Positions 1-10,387 are shown, counted from the first letter of the stretch. The stretch is 61,464 nt of DNA from Alphaproteobacteria bacterium (GCA_016861165.1 BOKV01000022.1:1-61464), one strand, 5' to 3'. Notes: generated by a model not told the origin, from the sequence alone. Numbers and translations: made by a program.

Positions 1-899
1 AGCAGCTCCGCCATTCCCATCACGCCGTTCATCGGCGTGCGGATCTCATGGCTCATGTTCGCCAGAAACTCCGACTTCGCACGGTCGGCCGTCTCCGCCC
101 GCTGGCTCGCCTCCTCCGCCCGGCGCCGTTCGGCCGCCACCCGCGCCATGATCCGCTGCAGCGCCACATCGAGCGGCACGAAAACGAACAGCCCAAGCCC
201 GACCAGCACGCCGACCGCGATCAGGATGAAGCGCTCGAGCAGCGAGGCCTGCTCGATCGCGTAGTTGCGGGCGATTCCGCGCAGCACCGACTGGGCGTGC
301 GCGTTCGATTCGGCGACGAAGCTGTCGTAATTGCTGTAGATGGCCCGTCCCAGCCAGTACATGTCGGCCCTGGTCTTGGCCGCCTCGATCTTGGCACGGT
401 CGAGCAGCGCGTGGTGGTGCTTGAACGGGTCCTCGATCAGCATGTAGCGCGACGAGCGGATGATCTCCAGGCTGATCGTCTCGCCGGTGATGCGCCAGGT
501 CTCCAGCACCCTGTCCCAGGCCTTGTTGGCCTCCTGCTGGTAGTAGGAGAGCGCCGTCTTGGCCGAGATGATGTCGGGGTCGACCGGGCGGCGGGCGAGG
601 ATCGCCTTGCGCTCCTTGAGCGATTTGCCGCGCAGCAGCGACTGCAGGTAGAGATCATCCTCCTGGTCCGGCATCTCCGCGGCGAGCGAGGCCGCCTTGC
701 GGGCGAACTGGCCCATGGCCGCGTCGGCGATCGCGAAGCGGTCGGCCAGGATGCGCACATTGTTGACATGCTGGTTCTGCTGCTTCTGGCCAAAATAGAA
801 GTTGAGGCAGATCGCGCCGACGGCGACCAGCGACGCAACGTAGCTGATGCGCAACAGCCAGCCCGACAGGCGACCGTGATTCCTTCCGCCAAACGGCAT
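1..899 (-). CDS. Sensor histidine kinase, N-terminal part (cut by window edge)
   Basis: The ATG at 899 opens a frame that runs off the window at base 1 (299 codons seen). Residues about 13-35 form a first membrane helix, followed by a polar, mostly helical sensing region of about 190 residues. A second membrane helix lies at about 225-248. A charged Arg/Glu/Ala-rich linker leads into a HisKA dimerisation helix reading [17 protein letters not shown], with His284 as the expected phospho-acceptor. The ATPase domain and any receiver domain lie outside the window. The family is a membrane sensor kinase that phosphorylates a response regulator; its signal is unknown. No cognate regulator is visible. 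Confidence 0.85.
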   Translation of the reverse strand, partial: MPFGGRNHGRLSGWLLRISYVASLVAVGAICLNFYFGQKQQNQHVNNVRILADRFAIADAAMGQFARKAASLAAEMPDQEDDLYLQSLLRGKSLKERKAILARRPVDPDIISAKTALSYYQQEANKAWDRVLETWRITGETISLEIIRSSRYMLIEDPFKHHHALLDRAKIEAAKTRADMYWLGRAIYSNYDSFVAESNAHAQSVLRGIARNYAIEQASLLERFILIAVGVLVGLGLFVFVPLDVALQRIMARVAAERRRAEEASQRAETADRAKSEFLANMSHEIRTPMNGVMGMAEL

Positions 900-1018
900 C
901 GTCAAGTCCTACGCAGCAAACAGAAAACAGCGGACGGGGACAATGTGGCCGGTTAAGGTTAACCGAGGGTGAAGCAAGGCCGGCAAAAATTGCGCCGGCC
1001 CACCGGCTCTGGCCCAGG

Positions 1019-2425
1019 TCAGGCCCCCGGCCGCGCCTCGGGCACGGTCCGGCCGAAATGGCTGGCGATGCGCGCGATCAGCGCCCGCGCCACGTCGTGC
1101 TTGTCCATCTCCGGCCAGTCCTCGACGCCGGTCGCGGTGACCAGGTGGACGCGGTTGCGTGTCCCGCCCATGATGCCGGTCTGCGGCGACACATCGTTGG
1201 CGACAATCCAGTCGGCGCCCTTGCGCTTCAGCTTGGCGCGGGCATGGGCCGCCAGCTGCTCGGTCTCGGCGGCGAAGCCGATGACAAGCCGCGGCCGGCG
1301 GGCATGGTGGCCGACAGAGCGCAGGATGTCCGGGTTCTCGGTCAATGCGAGGACCGGCGGCCCCTCGCCGGCAGCCTTCTTGATCTTCTGGCCGGCCTCC
1401 GCCTGCGTGCGCCAGTCAGCGACGGCGGCGACCATGACGGCGATGTCGACGGGCAGCGCCGCCTCGACGGCCGCCTGCATCTGGCGCGCGGTCTCGACAT
1501 GAACGGTTGCGACGCCGGCCGGATCGGCCAGGGTCACCGGGCCGGCAACCAGCGTGACGCGGGCGCCGGCGGCGGCCAGCGCCGCGGCGATGGCGTGGCC
1601 CTGGCGGCCGGACGAGCGGTTGGCGATGTAGCGCACCGGGTCGATCGGCTCGTGCGTCGGCCCGGAGGTGACGACGGCGCTCAGGCCGGCGAGCGGCCCC
1701 GGAGCGGACCCGAGCAGCGCGCCGACCGCGGCGACGATGTCGAGCGGTTCGGCCATGCGGCCGGTTCCCGCCTCGCCGCTCTCGGCCATCTCGCCGGTAG
1801 CCGGGCCGACGAGGCGCACCCCGTCGCGCTCCAGCGTCGCCACGTTGCGCCGGGTCGCCGGATGGCGCCACATCGCCGGATTCATTGCCGGGGCGACCAG
1901 CACCGGACGGGCGGTCGCCAGCAGGATGGCGGTCGCCAGATCATCGGCGAGGCCATGCGCCATCCTGGCGATCAGATCGGCGGTCGCCGGCGCCACGACG
2001 ACAAGATCGGCCTCGCGCGCCAGGCGGATGTGGCCGATGTCGTGCTCGGCGGCGCGGTCGAACAGGTCGGTGAACACCTCGCCGCCGGCAATGGCGCCGA
2101 CCGCCAACGGGGTGACGAAGCGCTGGGCGGCGGCCGTCATGACGGCGCGCACGCCGACGCCGCGTTCGCGCAGGCGGCGGATGAGGTCGAGCGACTTGTA
2201 GGCCGCGATGCCACCGGAGATGATGAGCAACACCCGCTTGCCGCGCGCCGGATAGTCGGCCGCGGCCAGCGTTGTCGGGCCCGCGTCCATCACCGGCGCC
2301 ACGCCGGCGGCGGCGCCGAGCAGCACGCGCGCCTCCTCCTCCATCGAACGGCCGTTGCGGGCGGCGCGTTCGCGCAGCGCCTGCTTGGCGGCCTCATCGA
2401 GGTTGCGGATGGTGATGCTGGCCAC
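1019..2425 (-). CDS. coaBC: Bifunctional phosphopantothenoylcysteine decarboxylase / phosphopantothenate-cysteine ligase with N-terminal RHH domain
   Basis: This enzyme performs two steps of coenzyme A synthesis: ligation of cysteine to 4'-phosphopantothenate, then FMN-dependent decarboxylation to 4'-phosphopantetheine. The CoaC half (about residues 62-235) has the active-site His132 in DIGHIRLA and the PAMNPAMW motif at 179-186. The CoaB half has YIANRSSG at 266-273 and the KIKK motif near 350. The start is GTG after a GGGGTAGG-like RBS. Residues 1-40 (MASITIRNLDEAAKQALRER onward) look like a FitA/CopG ribbon-helix-helix domain and are not part of ordinary CoaBC. The segment at 211-224 (GEMAESGEAGTGRM) lacks the cysteine found in E. 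coli CoaC. It is the last gene of ubiE-ubiB-coaBC. Confidence 0.93.
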   Translation of the reverse strand: MASITIRNLDEAAKQALRERAARNGRSMEEEARVLLGAAAGVAPVMDAGPTTLAAADYPARGKRVLLIISGGIAAYKSLDLIRRLRERGVGVRAVMTAAAQRFVTPLAVGAIAGGEVFTDLFDRAAEHDIGHIRLAREADLVVVAPATADLIARMAHGLADDLATAILLATARPVLVAPAMNPAMWRHPATRRNVATLERDGVRLVGPATGEMAESGEAGTGRMAEPLDIVAAVGALLGSAPGPLAGLSAVVTSGPTHEPIDPVRYIANRSSGRQGHAIAAALAAAGARVTLVAGPVTLADPAGVATVHVETARQMQAAVEAALPVDIAVMVAAVADWRTQAEAGQKIKKAAGEGPPVLALTENPDILRSVGHHARRPRLVIGFAAETEQLAAHARAKLKRKGADWIVANDVSPQTGIMGGTRNRVHLVTATGVEDWPEMDKHDVARALIARIASHFGRTVPEARPGA

Positions 2426-2438
2426 AACCTACCCCATC

Positions 2439-2453
2439 GATTGCAGTGCAATC
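2439..2453. promoter_or_regulatory. 15-bp palindrome in front of coaBC
   Basis: GATTGCAGTGCAATC is a perfect inverted repeat with 7-bp arms and a single central base. It lies between the ubiB stop and the coaBC GTG codon, 14 bp upstream of that codon. Its size and position suit an operator for a small dimeric DNA-binding domain. Because CoaBC itself starts with a ribbon-helix-helix domain, autoregulation is an attractive inference, but nothing here proves binding. Confidence 0.4.
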
Positions 2454-2477
2454 ACATTACAACAGTCGTCGCGCGAT

Positions 2478-4043
2478 TCAACGGAGAAACACGGCGAAGA
2501 ACGCAATCAACGCGATCGCCCACAGCGCGACATTGCCCCAGCGGGCGCGCCGCGCCTCGGCCCGGCCGATCGCCGCGACGGTTTCCTCGTCGAGCCGCAT
2601 CCCGTCGCGCGCCATGCGCTCGAAGCTCAGCGCGAGCGTTTCGGCCTGTTCGGCCAGCTGCGGCAGCGTGCGCGCCAGTTCGCCCGCCGCGCGCAGCCCT
2701 TCGGCGGCGTCCTCGAGCATGCCGGCCGGGCCGAGGTTGCGCCTGATCCAGTCGCCGACCACCGGCTCGGCCGTGCTCCACATGTTGAAGGCGGGGTCGA
2801 GGCGGCGGGCCACACCCTCGACCACCACCATCGTCTTCTGCAGGAGGATCAGTTCCGGCCGCGTCTGCATGTCGAACAGCTCGGTCACCTCGAACAGCAG
2901 CGTCAGCAGCCGCGCCATCGAGATGGTCTCGGCCGGCTGGCCGTGGATCGGCTCGCCGATCGCCCGGATCGCCTGGGCGAAGCTCGCCACTGAATGGCGA
3001 CGCGGCACATAACCCGCCTCGAAATGGACGCGGGCGACGCGCGGGTAGTCGCGGGTGATGAAGCCGTGCAGGATTTCGGCGAGGAAGCGCCGCTCCTTGC
3101 GGCCGAGTCGGCCCATGATGCCGAGGTCGACGGCAACGATGTCGCCGTGCTCGTCGACGAACAGATTGCCGGGATGCATGTCGGCGTGGAAGAAACCGTC
3201 GCGCAGGGTGTGGCGCAGGAAGGACTGGACGAGCGTGGCGGCGAGCTGCCGCGGGTCGTGGCCGGCGGCGGTGAGCGCTGTGAAGTCGGTGAGCTTGATG
3301 CCGTCGACCCAGTCCATGGTCAGGCAGTCGCGGCCGGTCAGTTCCCAGTCTACGGCGGGGACGCGGAAGCCGGGATCGCCGGCGGTGTTCTCGGCCATCT
3401 CCGACAGCGCCGCCGCTTCCAGGCGCAGGTCCATCTCGATGCGGGCCGACTGGCGCAGCGTGTCGACCACGGCGACGGGGCGCAGCCGCCGGGCGGCGGG
3501 CACGTGGCGCTCCTGCAGTCGCGCGGCCGCATAGAAAGTGTCGAGATCGCCCATGAAGCGGGCGCGCACGCCCGGACGGATGACCTTGACGGCCACCGGC
3601 CGGCCGTCGCGGCGGCGCGTGGCGCGGTGGACCTGGGCGATCGAGGCGGCGGCGACCGGTTCACCGAACGAACCGAACACCTCTTCGACCGGCCGGCCGA
3701 GCGACTGCTCGACGCGTCGGCGCGCCGCCGCGGTCGCAAACGGCGGCATCGCGTCCTGCAGGAGCTCGAGATCGCCGGCGATCGCCGCGCCGACCACATC
3801 GGGGCGAGTCGCCAGGAACTGGCCGAGCTTGACCCAGCTCGGTCCGAGCCGGTTGAGCGCGATCGACAGCCGCTCGGAGCGCGCGCGGTCGAGCGCGCGG
3901 CGCCGGGCGACGAGGCTGGAGAGGCGGTGGGCGGTGCGCGCCGCCGGCGGCATGCCCTCGGCCGGGAGCGCCGAGATCACTCCCTCGCGCGCCAGCACCC
4001 AGCCGGCCCGGGCGAGCGCCAACAGGGAACGCAAGGTGCCCAT
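2478..4043 (-). CDS. ubiB: UbiB family atypical kinase/ATPase, ubiquinone biosynthesis
   Basis: This is a 521-residue membrane-associated ADCK/UbiB protein needed for ubiquinone synthesis, with a proposed role in ATP-driven handling of lipid intermediates. Landmarks are the KxGQ region (SWVKLGQFLATRPDVV, residues 69-84), the alanine-rich loop AAASIAQVH at 131-139 in place of a kinase glycine loop, VAVK at 150-153, HADMHPGN at 286-293 and the DLG metal motif at 306-308. A single C-terminal membrane helix (ALWAIALIAFFAVFL) ends the protein. It lies 33 bp downstream of ubiE and 52 bp upstream of coaBC, which fits one transcript. Confidence 0.95.
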   Translation of the reverse strand: MGTLRSLLALARAGWVLAREGVISALPAEGMPPAARTAHRLSSLVARRRALDRARSERLSIALNRLGPSWVKLGQFLATRPDVVGAAIAGDLELLQDAMPPFATAAARRRVEQSLGRPVEEVFGSFGEPVAAASIAQVHRATRRRDGRPVAVKVIRPGVRARFMGDLDTFYAAARLQERHVPAARRLRPVAVVDTLRQSARIEMDLRLEAAALSEMAENTAGDPGFRVPAVDWELTGRDCLTMDWVDGIKLTDFTALTAAGHDPRQLAATLVQSFLRHTLRDGFFHADMHPGNLFVDEHGDIVAVDLGIMGRLGRKERRFLAEILHGFITRDYPRVARVHFEAGYVPRRHSVASFAQAIRAIGEPIHGQPAETISMARLLTLLFEVTELFDMQTRPELILLQKTMVVVEGVARRLDPAFNMWSTAEPVVGDWIRRNLGPAGMLEDAAEGLRAAGELARTLPQLAEQAETLALSFERMARDGMRLDEETVAAIGRAEARRARWGNVALWAIALIAFFAVFLR

Positions 4044-4076
4044 CAGCCCGAGTTCACCGCGCCGGCCGGCATGCGC

Positions 4077-4886
4077 TCACAGCTTCCAGCCGGAATGGAG
4101 CGCCGCGATGCCGCCGCTGAAATTAGTCCAGTCGACCCGCGCGAAGCCTGCCTCGGCGATCATCTCGGCAAAGCGGGCCTGGCGCGGGAACTTGCGCACC
4201 GATTCGACCAGGTAGCGATAGGGCTCGCCGTCGCCGGCGACGATCTCGCCCAGCCGCGGGATGACCCGCATCGACCATTCCTCGTAGAGCCGGTCGAGGA
4301 GCGGCACGTCGACCTCGGAGAACTCAAGGCACAGGAAGCGGCCGCCATGGCGCAGAACGCGCCAAGCCTCGGCCAGCGCCCGGTCCATGCGCGGGACGTT
4401 GCGGACGCCGAAGGCGATGGTGCAGGCGTCGAAGGAGCCGGTCTCGAACGGCAGTTCCTCGGCGTTGCCCTCGATGAAGGTCACCCGCTCGGCCAGTCCC
4501 CGCCGCTCGGCACGCTCGCGGCCGACGGCAAGCATCGCCGGATTGATGTCGAGGACGGTCACCTCGACACCGGCACCGCCGGCCGCCGCGATGCGCAAGG
4601 CGATGTCGCCGGTGCCGCCGGCGATGTCGAGCGCGCGCCAGCGCCGCGCAGGCGCCCTTGGCGGCGCCAGCCGGGCGACCATGGCGGCCTTCCACAGCCG
4701 GTGCATGCCGCCCGACATCAGGTCGTTCATCAGGTCGTAGCGACGCGCCACGCGGTCGAACACCGCGTCGACCAGGTCCTGCTTGCCGGCGTCCAACCGC
4801 CGATAGCCGAAGGAGTGGCGCATCTCCTCGGCGCGCTCGGCCCGCCTGCGGTCGGGCTTGTCCACAACAGATTGCCTCGACGCCAT
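4077..4886 (-). CDS. ubiE: Demethylmenaquinone / 2-methoxy-6-polyprenylbenzoquinol C-methyltransferase
   Basis: This is the SAM-dependent C-methyltransferase of ubiquinone synthesis. It has the UbiE signature [16 protein letters not shown], the SAM-binding loop [13 protein letters not shown] near residues 86-98, and the second signature [17 protein letters not shown]. Length (269 residues from the ATG at 4886) is normal for the family. A GTG immediately upstream (4889) is in frame and is an equally possible first codon. It opens the ubiE-ubiB-coaBC operon and diverges from mutM. Confidence 0.95.
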   Translation of the reverse strand: MASRQSVVDKPDRRRAERAEEMRHSFGYRRLDAGKQDLVDAVFDRVARRYDLMNDLMSGGMHRLWKAAMVARLAPPRAPARRWRALDIAGGTGDIALRIAAAGGAGVEVTVLDINPAMLAVGRERAERRGLAERVTFIEGNAEELPFETGSFDACTIAFGVRNVPRMDRALAEAWRVLRHGGRFLCLEFSEVDVPLLDRLYEEWSMRVIPRLGEIVAGDGEPYRYLVESVRKFPRQARFAEMIAEAGFARVDWTNFSGGIAALHSGWKL

Positions 4887-4971
4887 CACGCCACCCGGTC
4901 CGCCGTCGCCACGCTCATCTTCATCCTAGCCCAACCGCCGCGGTTTGTAACGCGGGCGCCCCTCGGTCGGG

Positions 4972-5002
4972 CCTTGACTGGCCTTGCCTGGGCCTTGACT
5001 GG
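4972..5002. repeat. Three tandem copies of CCTTG(A/C)CTGG between ubiE and mutM
   Basis: CCTTGACTGG (4972-4981), CCTTGCCTGG (4982-4991) and CCTTGACTGG (4993-5002) sit head to tail with a start spacing of 10 and 11 bp, about one helical turn. They lie 86-116 bp upstream of ubiE and 80-110 bp upstream of mutM, in the divergent promoter region. They could be binding sites for a phased regulator or a simple slippage product. Confidence 0.6.
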
Positions 5003-5081
5003 CGCCCGTTGCCTATTGGACTTGACCGTCGACCGCAAGTGAGCGTTTTGGCGCACGAAGGTTGACCCGCGAGGAGAGGCC

Positions 5082-5972
5082 ATGCCCGAACTGCCCGAGG
5101 TCGAGACCGTTCGCCGCGGTCTGGCCGCCGTCATGGAAGGCGCCACCATCGGCTCGGTCGAACTCAACCGCGCCGATCTACGCTTCCCCTTCCCGGACGG
5201 TTTCGCAGCGCGGCTGACCGGCCGCCGCATCACCGCGCTCGGGCGACGGGCCAAGTACCTGCTGGCCGACCTCGACGACCGCCAGGTCCTGGTCATGCAT
5301 CTCGGCATGAGCGGGTCGTTTCGCATCACCCGCGGAACCGACGAACGCGTGCCCGGGGCGTTCCACCACGAGCGGGCCAGGGATGCCCGTCACGACCATG
5401 TGGTTTTCCGGCTGCGGCGCAATGACGAGGCGGTCACGGTCGTCTACAATGACCCGCGCCGTTTCGGCTTCATGGACCTCGTCGCGCGCGACCGGCTGGA
5501 CAGCCACGCCCTGTTCGCCAAACTGGGACTGGAGCCGACCGGCGACGCCTTCGACGCGGCGGCGGTCGCCCGGCTGTTTGCCGGCCGCACGGCGCCGCTC
5601 AAGGCCGCGCTCATCGACCAGCGGCTGATCGCCGGGCTCGGCAACATCTATGTCTGCGAGGCGCTGTGGCAGGCCGGCCTGTCGCCGCAGCGGCCGGCCG
5701 GTTCGATTGCGCGCGCCGACGGCCGCCCCGGTGCCGCCTGCCGGCGGCTCGCCGCGGCTGTCCGCGATGTGATCAACCGCGCCATCGCCGCTGGCGGCTC
5801 GACCATCCGCGACCACCGCCTGGCCGACGGCTCGCTCGGCTATTTCCAGCACGAGTTCCGCGTCTACGACCGCGAGGGCGAGGCTTGTCGGCGGGCCGGC
5901 TGCGCCGGGACCGTCCGCCGTATCGTCCAGTCCGGCCGCTCGACCTTCTTCTGCCCGTCCTGCCAGCGCTGA
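5082..5972 (+). CDS. mutM: Formamidopyrimidine-DNA glycosylase
   Basis: This base-excision repair enzyme removes 8-oxoguanine and formamidopyrimidines and cleaves the abasic site. The N-terminus [14 protein letters not shown] carries catalytic Pro2 and Glu3, and Lys58 lies in RRAKYLL. The H2TH region includes [17 protein letters not shown]-terminal zinc finger with two cysteine pairs (CRRAGC ... CPSC) ends two residues before the stop. The 296-residue length is normal. The start follows a GAGGAGAGG ribosome site. The gene is divergent from ubiE and convergent with trmB, whose stop is 15 bp away. Confidence 0.96.
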   Translation: MPELPEVETVRRGLAAVMEGATIGSVELNRADLRFPFPDGFAARLTGRRITALGRRAKYLLADLDDRQVLVMHLGMSGSFRITRGTDERVPGAFHHERARDARHDHVVFRLRRNDEAVTVVYNDPRRFGFMDLVARDRLDSHALFAKLGLEPTGDAFDAAAVARLFAGRTAPLKAALIDQRLIAGLGNIYVCEALWQAGLSPQRPAGSIARADGRPGAACRRLAAAVRDVINRAIAAGGSTIRDHRLADGSLGYFQHEFRVYDREGEACRRAGCAGTVRRIVQSGRSTFFCPSCQR

Positions 5973-5986
5973 AGCCATGCCGCCGT

Positions 5987-6688
5987 CTATCGGCGCATGA
6001 AGGTCAGATAGGTCGGCCGCCGCCCGGCGGCGATCGCCTTGGTTTCGTAGCGGGTGCGCACCCAGCCGGGCCACGGCTCGCGCCAGTCGGCCGGCCGCAT
6101 GGCCGTCCATTCGAGGTCGGGGTGAGCGAGCGCGTGGCGCAGCGTCCAGTTGACGTAGCCGTCGATGTCGGAAGCGAAGCGGAACTGGCCGCCCGGCCGA
6201 AGCACGCGGACGATGCGGTCGAGATTGGCTCGGTTGACAAAACGCCGCTTCCAGTGGCGCCGCTTCGGCCAGGGATCGGGATAAAGGAGTTCGACGCGGG
6301 CGAGCGAGGCGCCGGGCAGCCAGTCGAGCAGCCGCGTGGCGTCCTCGTCGAACAGCCGGACATTGGCGATCCCGCTCGCGGCGATGCCGGCCAGCGCCTT
6401 GGCGAGTCCGTTGACGAACGGCTCGACGCCGATATGGCCGATGTCCGGGGCGGCGGCCGCCGCGTGGATCAGGCGCTCGCCGCCGCCGATGCCGATTTCG
6501 AGATGAACCGCCCGGACCGGGCCGGCGAACAGCGTGCCCAGATCGCCAGGCGGCGCCCGGGCGATGTCGATGCGCAGGCGCGGCAGCAACGTCTCGACGA
6601 GGCGCGCCTGGCTGGCCCGCAGCGTCTTGCCCCTACGCCGGCCGTAGAATGCTCCGGCGGCGCGCTCGCCGTGCCCGCTCGCAGCCAT
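5987..6688 (-). CDS. trmB: tRNA (guanine-N7-)-methyltransferase
   Basis: It makes m7G46 in the variable loop of tRNAs using SAM. The Rossmann-type fold shows HLEIGIGGGERL, the GVEPFVNG adenine-side motif, and YPDPWPKRRHWKRRFV, the family hallmark. The 233-residue length fits. It lies 50 bp downstream of metK on the same strand, so the SAM-making and SAM-using genes may share a transcript. The ATG at 6688 is the first plausible start. Confidence 0.95.
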   Translation of the reverse strand: MAASGHGERAAGAFYGRRRGKTLRASQARLVETLLPRLRIDIARAPPGDLGTLFAGPVRAVHLEIGIGGGERLIHAAAAAPDIGHIGVEPFVNGLAKALAGIAASGIANVRLFDEDATRLLDWLPGASLARVELLYPDPWPKRRHWKRRFVNRANLDRIVRVLRPGGQFRFASDIDGYVNWTLRHALAHPDLEWTAMRPADWREPWPGWVRTRYETKAIAAGRRPTYLTFMRR

Positions 6689-6738
6689 GTGCTGTCAACA
6701 AGCCCAAGGCGGCCACCCTCGGCGCGGCCGCGTCACCG

Positions 6739-8058
<1,320 letters not shown>

Positions 8059-8108
8059 GGTGCCTCCGATATGCAGGAGGAATTCAACGCCAAGGTCGCC
8101 CGCCTGCG

Positions 8109-8139
8109 AAAACCGGACCGTCTTTTGCAGACCGGTCCG
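8109..8139 (-). terminator. Hairpin plus short T run between the XRE gene and metK
   Basis: CGGACCG (8114-8120) and CGGTCCG (8133-8139) form a 7-bp stem with a 12-nt loop. On the reverse strand the stem is followed by GTTTTCG. This suits a weak intrinsic terminator for the XRE gene or an attenuator in the metK leader. The T run is short, so read-through is likely. Confidence 0.45.
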
Positions 8140-8178
8140 CTCAGGTCAAGTGCGCCGGCGTTGTTTTGGCGCGCCGCG

Positions 8179-8589
8179 TCAGTCCGACTCCTCGGCCAGC
8201 GCGCGTACCATCTCGACGATCTTCTTGCGCACCTTGGCGTCCCTGATCTTGATGAAGGCGCGGTTGAGCTGCAGCCCCTCGGCGGTCGACAGGAAGTCGA
8301 CAACGTAGTCGGCCGATTCACCCTCGCCGAAGCCCTGGCCGGCCGTCACCGGCGTGCCCGGCGCATCCTCGAAGAAGAATGACACGGGCGTATTCAGCAC
8401 CCGAGCGATTTCCTGTAGCCGGCTGGCGCCAACCCGGTTTGCCCCCTTCTCGTATTTCTGGATCTGCTGGAAGGTGATTCCCAGATGCTCGCCCAATTTT
8501 TCCTGGCTGACGCCGAGCATGGTGCGGCGCAGCCTGATGCGGCTGCCGACATGGACGTCGATCGGATTGGGCTTCTTCTTTTCGGCCAT
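8179..8589 (-). CDS. XRE family helix-turn-helix regulator next to metK
   Basis: This 136-residue protein has a Cro/CI-type HTH at about residues 14-70 (RIRLRRTMLGVSQEKLGEHL, then ITFQQIQKYEKGANRVGASR) and a C-terminal tail of about 60 residues ending VEMVRALAEESD. Small XRE proteins of this kind sit beside metK in many Hyphomicrobiales. Control of metK or of methionine metabolism is a reasonable but unproven guess. No ligand domain is visible. Confidence 0.88.
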   Translation of the reverse strand: MAEKKKPNPIDVHVGSRIRLRRTMLGVSQEKLGEHLGITFQQIQKYEKGANRVGASRLQEIARVLNTPVSFFFEDAPGTPVTAGQGFGEGESADYVVDFLSTAEGLQLNRAFIKIRDAKVRKKIVEMVRALAEESD

Positions 8590-8670
8590 CTGAATTACTC
8601 GAGTTTCGCCGCGAGCGGCGAGTGGGTTTTACGGCGGGCACGGTGGCAGGCCCTCCGTCGTGGGTTTGGT

Positions 8671-8691
8671 GGCGCCGGCTTGTCGCCGGCG
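8671..8691. repeat. 21-bp interspersed palindrome, copy 1
   Basis: This intergenic element folds into a 7-bp CGCCGGC/GCCGGCG stem around a 5-nt GACAA (TTGTC) loop. The identical 21 bases occur in inverted orientation at 41932-41952, in another intergenic gap. It lies about 75 bp downstream of the lnt stop. It may be a small REP-like element or a transcript-end hairpin. Confidence 0.55.
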
Positions 8692-8764
8692 TCGGCCTCC
8701 GTGCGGTTGTCGGTTGTTCCGATCTTGTGGAAGCGGCGCATCTTGCTATCGATGGCGGCAAAAC

Positions 8765-10387
8765 TCAATGGCCGCCCTTGCGGCCGGAAACCGCACCGGC
8801 AAAGCCGGCCAGCACGAAGCCGCCGCAGATCAGGAAGAACGGCGTGTTGGCCAGTCGGACATAGGGGGTCGCGGCCAGCGGCGCCGGCAGTGCGGCGTCC
8901 GCCGTCGCGCGCTCGCCGAGCCCGATGCGGGCGACGGTCCTGCCCGCCGGGTCGGTGAGCGAGGTGACGCCGCTGTTGGCGACACGGACGACCGGCAGGC
9001 CTTCCTCGACGCCGCGCACCACCGCCTGGTGCAGATGCTGGAAGGGGCCGGGCGAAATGCCGAACCAGGCATCGTTGGTCAGGTTGACGATGAAATCCGG
9101 GCGGCCGGCGCCGCCATCGACGACGCCGGGGAAGATGATCTCGTAGCAGATCAGCGCCAGGAAGCGGCCCGCCGCGCCGGCGTCGAGCAGCGGCCGGCTT
9201 GCTCCGGCCGCGAAGCCACCCGGCAGGCCGGTGAGCTGGCGCAGGCCCAATTCCTCGACCCACGACTGGAAAGGAAGGTATTCGCCAAACGGTACGAGGT
9301 GGACCTTGTCGGCGGCACCGGCGATCTCGCCGTCGGCATCGATCACATAGACCGAATTGAACACCTTCTGCCCGCCGCCGGCCGCCGCGCGCTCGACGCG
9401 CAGGGCGCCGGCGATCAGCATCGCGTCGTCGGGGATGAGCCGGGACAGCGCTGTCAGCGCGTCGGGGCGTTCGGTGAGAACGAAGGAAAATGCCGATTCG
9501 GGCCATACCAGGTGGGTCACGCCGTCGAGGCCGGGTGACTGCGTACCGCCGCGCAGTGACAGGTCGAGCAGCAGGCGGAAATTGCGATCCTCCATCGGCG
9601 GCGACCATTTCTCCGACTGGTCGATCGCCGGCTGGACCAGCCGCAGGCGTACGCCGTCGACCGTTGCGGTCGGAGTGGTCGACAGCCGCCAGGCGCCGAA
9701 GCCGAGATGACCGGCAGCGGCAAGCAGGAAGATGGCGGCGAAGGCCGCCGCGCCACGCCGCCGTTCCGGCACGGGCCTGAGCGCGGCCAGGCAGAACAGC
9801 GGCACTGCGAGCACGGTGACGCCGTAGAGGCCGAGGACGGCGGCACTCTGCATGGCGATCGGCGCCGGCATGGCGCCATAGCCGACGGCGTTCCACGGAA
9901 AGCCGGTGAAGAGCACGCCGCGCAGATATTCGCCGAGCGACAGGAAGGCGGCGAGTGACAGCAGGCGCGGCCAGCCGTCGCTCCACAACAGCCGGGCCAG
10001 GGCGCAGGCGGCACCCCAGAACAACGCCAGCAGCGCCGGCAGCACGGCCACGGCAAGGGGAAGCATCCAGCCGAAGGTGTCGGCCTCGACCAGGAAGGCG
10101 TTGCCCACCCACCACAGGCCGGCGAGGAAATAGCCAAAGCCGAAGGTCCAGCCGACGGCGAAGCCCTGGCGCAGGCGCGCGCCCAGGCCGCCGGCCGGGT
10201 CGGCGGTGGTCGAATCGATCAGCCAGACGAGGACGGGAAAGGTGGCGAACAGCACCGGAAAGGCGAAGAATGGAGCCATCGCCAGCGCCGAGGCCGCGCC
10301 GGCGAGAAAGGCGGCGGCCGCCCGCTTCCAGCCCCACAGCAGGATGAAGTAACCGGCCAGCCGATCGAGGAGAAGCAATGGCTTCAA
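8765..10387 (-). CDS. lnt: Apolipoprotein N-acyltransferase
   Basis: This inner-membrane enzyme adds the third acyl chain to the N-terminal cysteine of lipoproteins. About eight hydrophobic helices precede residue 230 and one follows at the C-terminus. The periplasmic nitrilase domain carries the catalytic triad Glu297 (WPESAF), Lys361 (KVHLVPFGEYLP) and Cys414 (CYEIIFP). Length 540 is typical. The predicted start is TTG at 10387; I see no better ATG upstream. It follows corC on the same strand with a 217-bp gap that holds phased GGTCAG repeats. Confidence 0.95.
   Translation of the reverse strand: MKPLLLLDRLAGYFILLWGWKRAAAAFLAGAASALAMAPFFAFPVLFATFPVLVWLIDSTTADPAGGLGARLRQGFAVGWTFGFGYFLAGLWWVGNAFLVEADTFGWMLPLAVAVLPALLALFWGAACALARLLWSDGWPRLLSLAAFLSLGEYLRGVLFTGFPWNAVGYGAMPAPIAMQSAAVLGLYGVTVLAVPLFCLAALRPVPERRRGAAAFAAIFLLAAAGHLGFGAWRLSTTPTATVDGVRLRLVQPAIDQSEKWSPPMEDRNFRLLLDLSLRGGTQSPGLDGVTHLVWPESAFSFVLTERPDALTALSRLIPDDAMLIAGALRVERAAAGGGQKVFNSVYVIDADGEIAGAADKVHLVPFGEYLPFQSWVEELGLRQLTGLPGGFAAGASRPLLDAGAAGRFLALICYEIIFPGVVDGGAGRPDFIVNLTNDAWFGISPGPFQHLHQAVVRGVEEGLPVVRVANSGVTSLTDPAGRTVARIGLGERATADAALPAPLAATPYVRLANTPFFLICGGFVLAGFAGAVSGRKGGH

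Noticed and set aside
1058..2746. Long forward frames over coaBC and ubiB
   Set aside because: They are shadows of reverse-strand genes with diagnostic motifs; their translations are low-complexity Arg/Gly/Ala.
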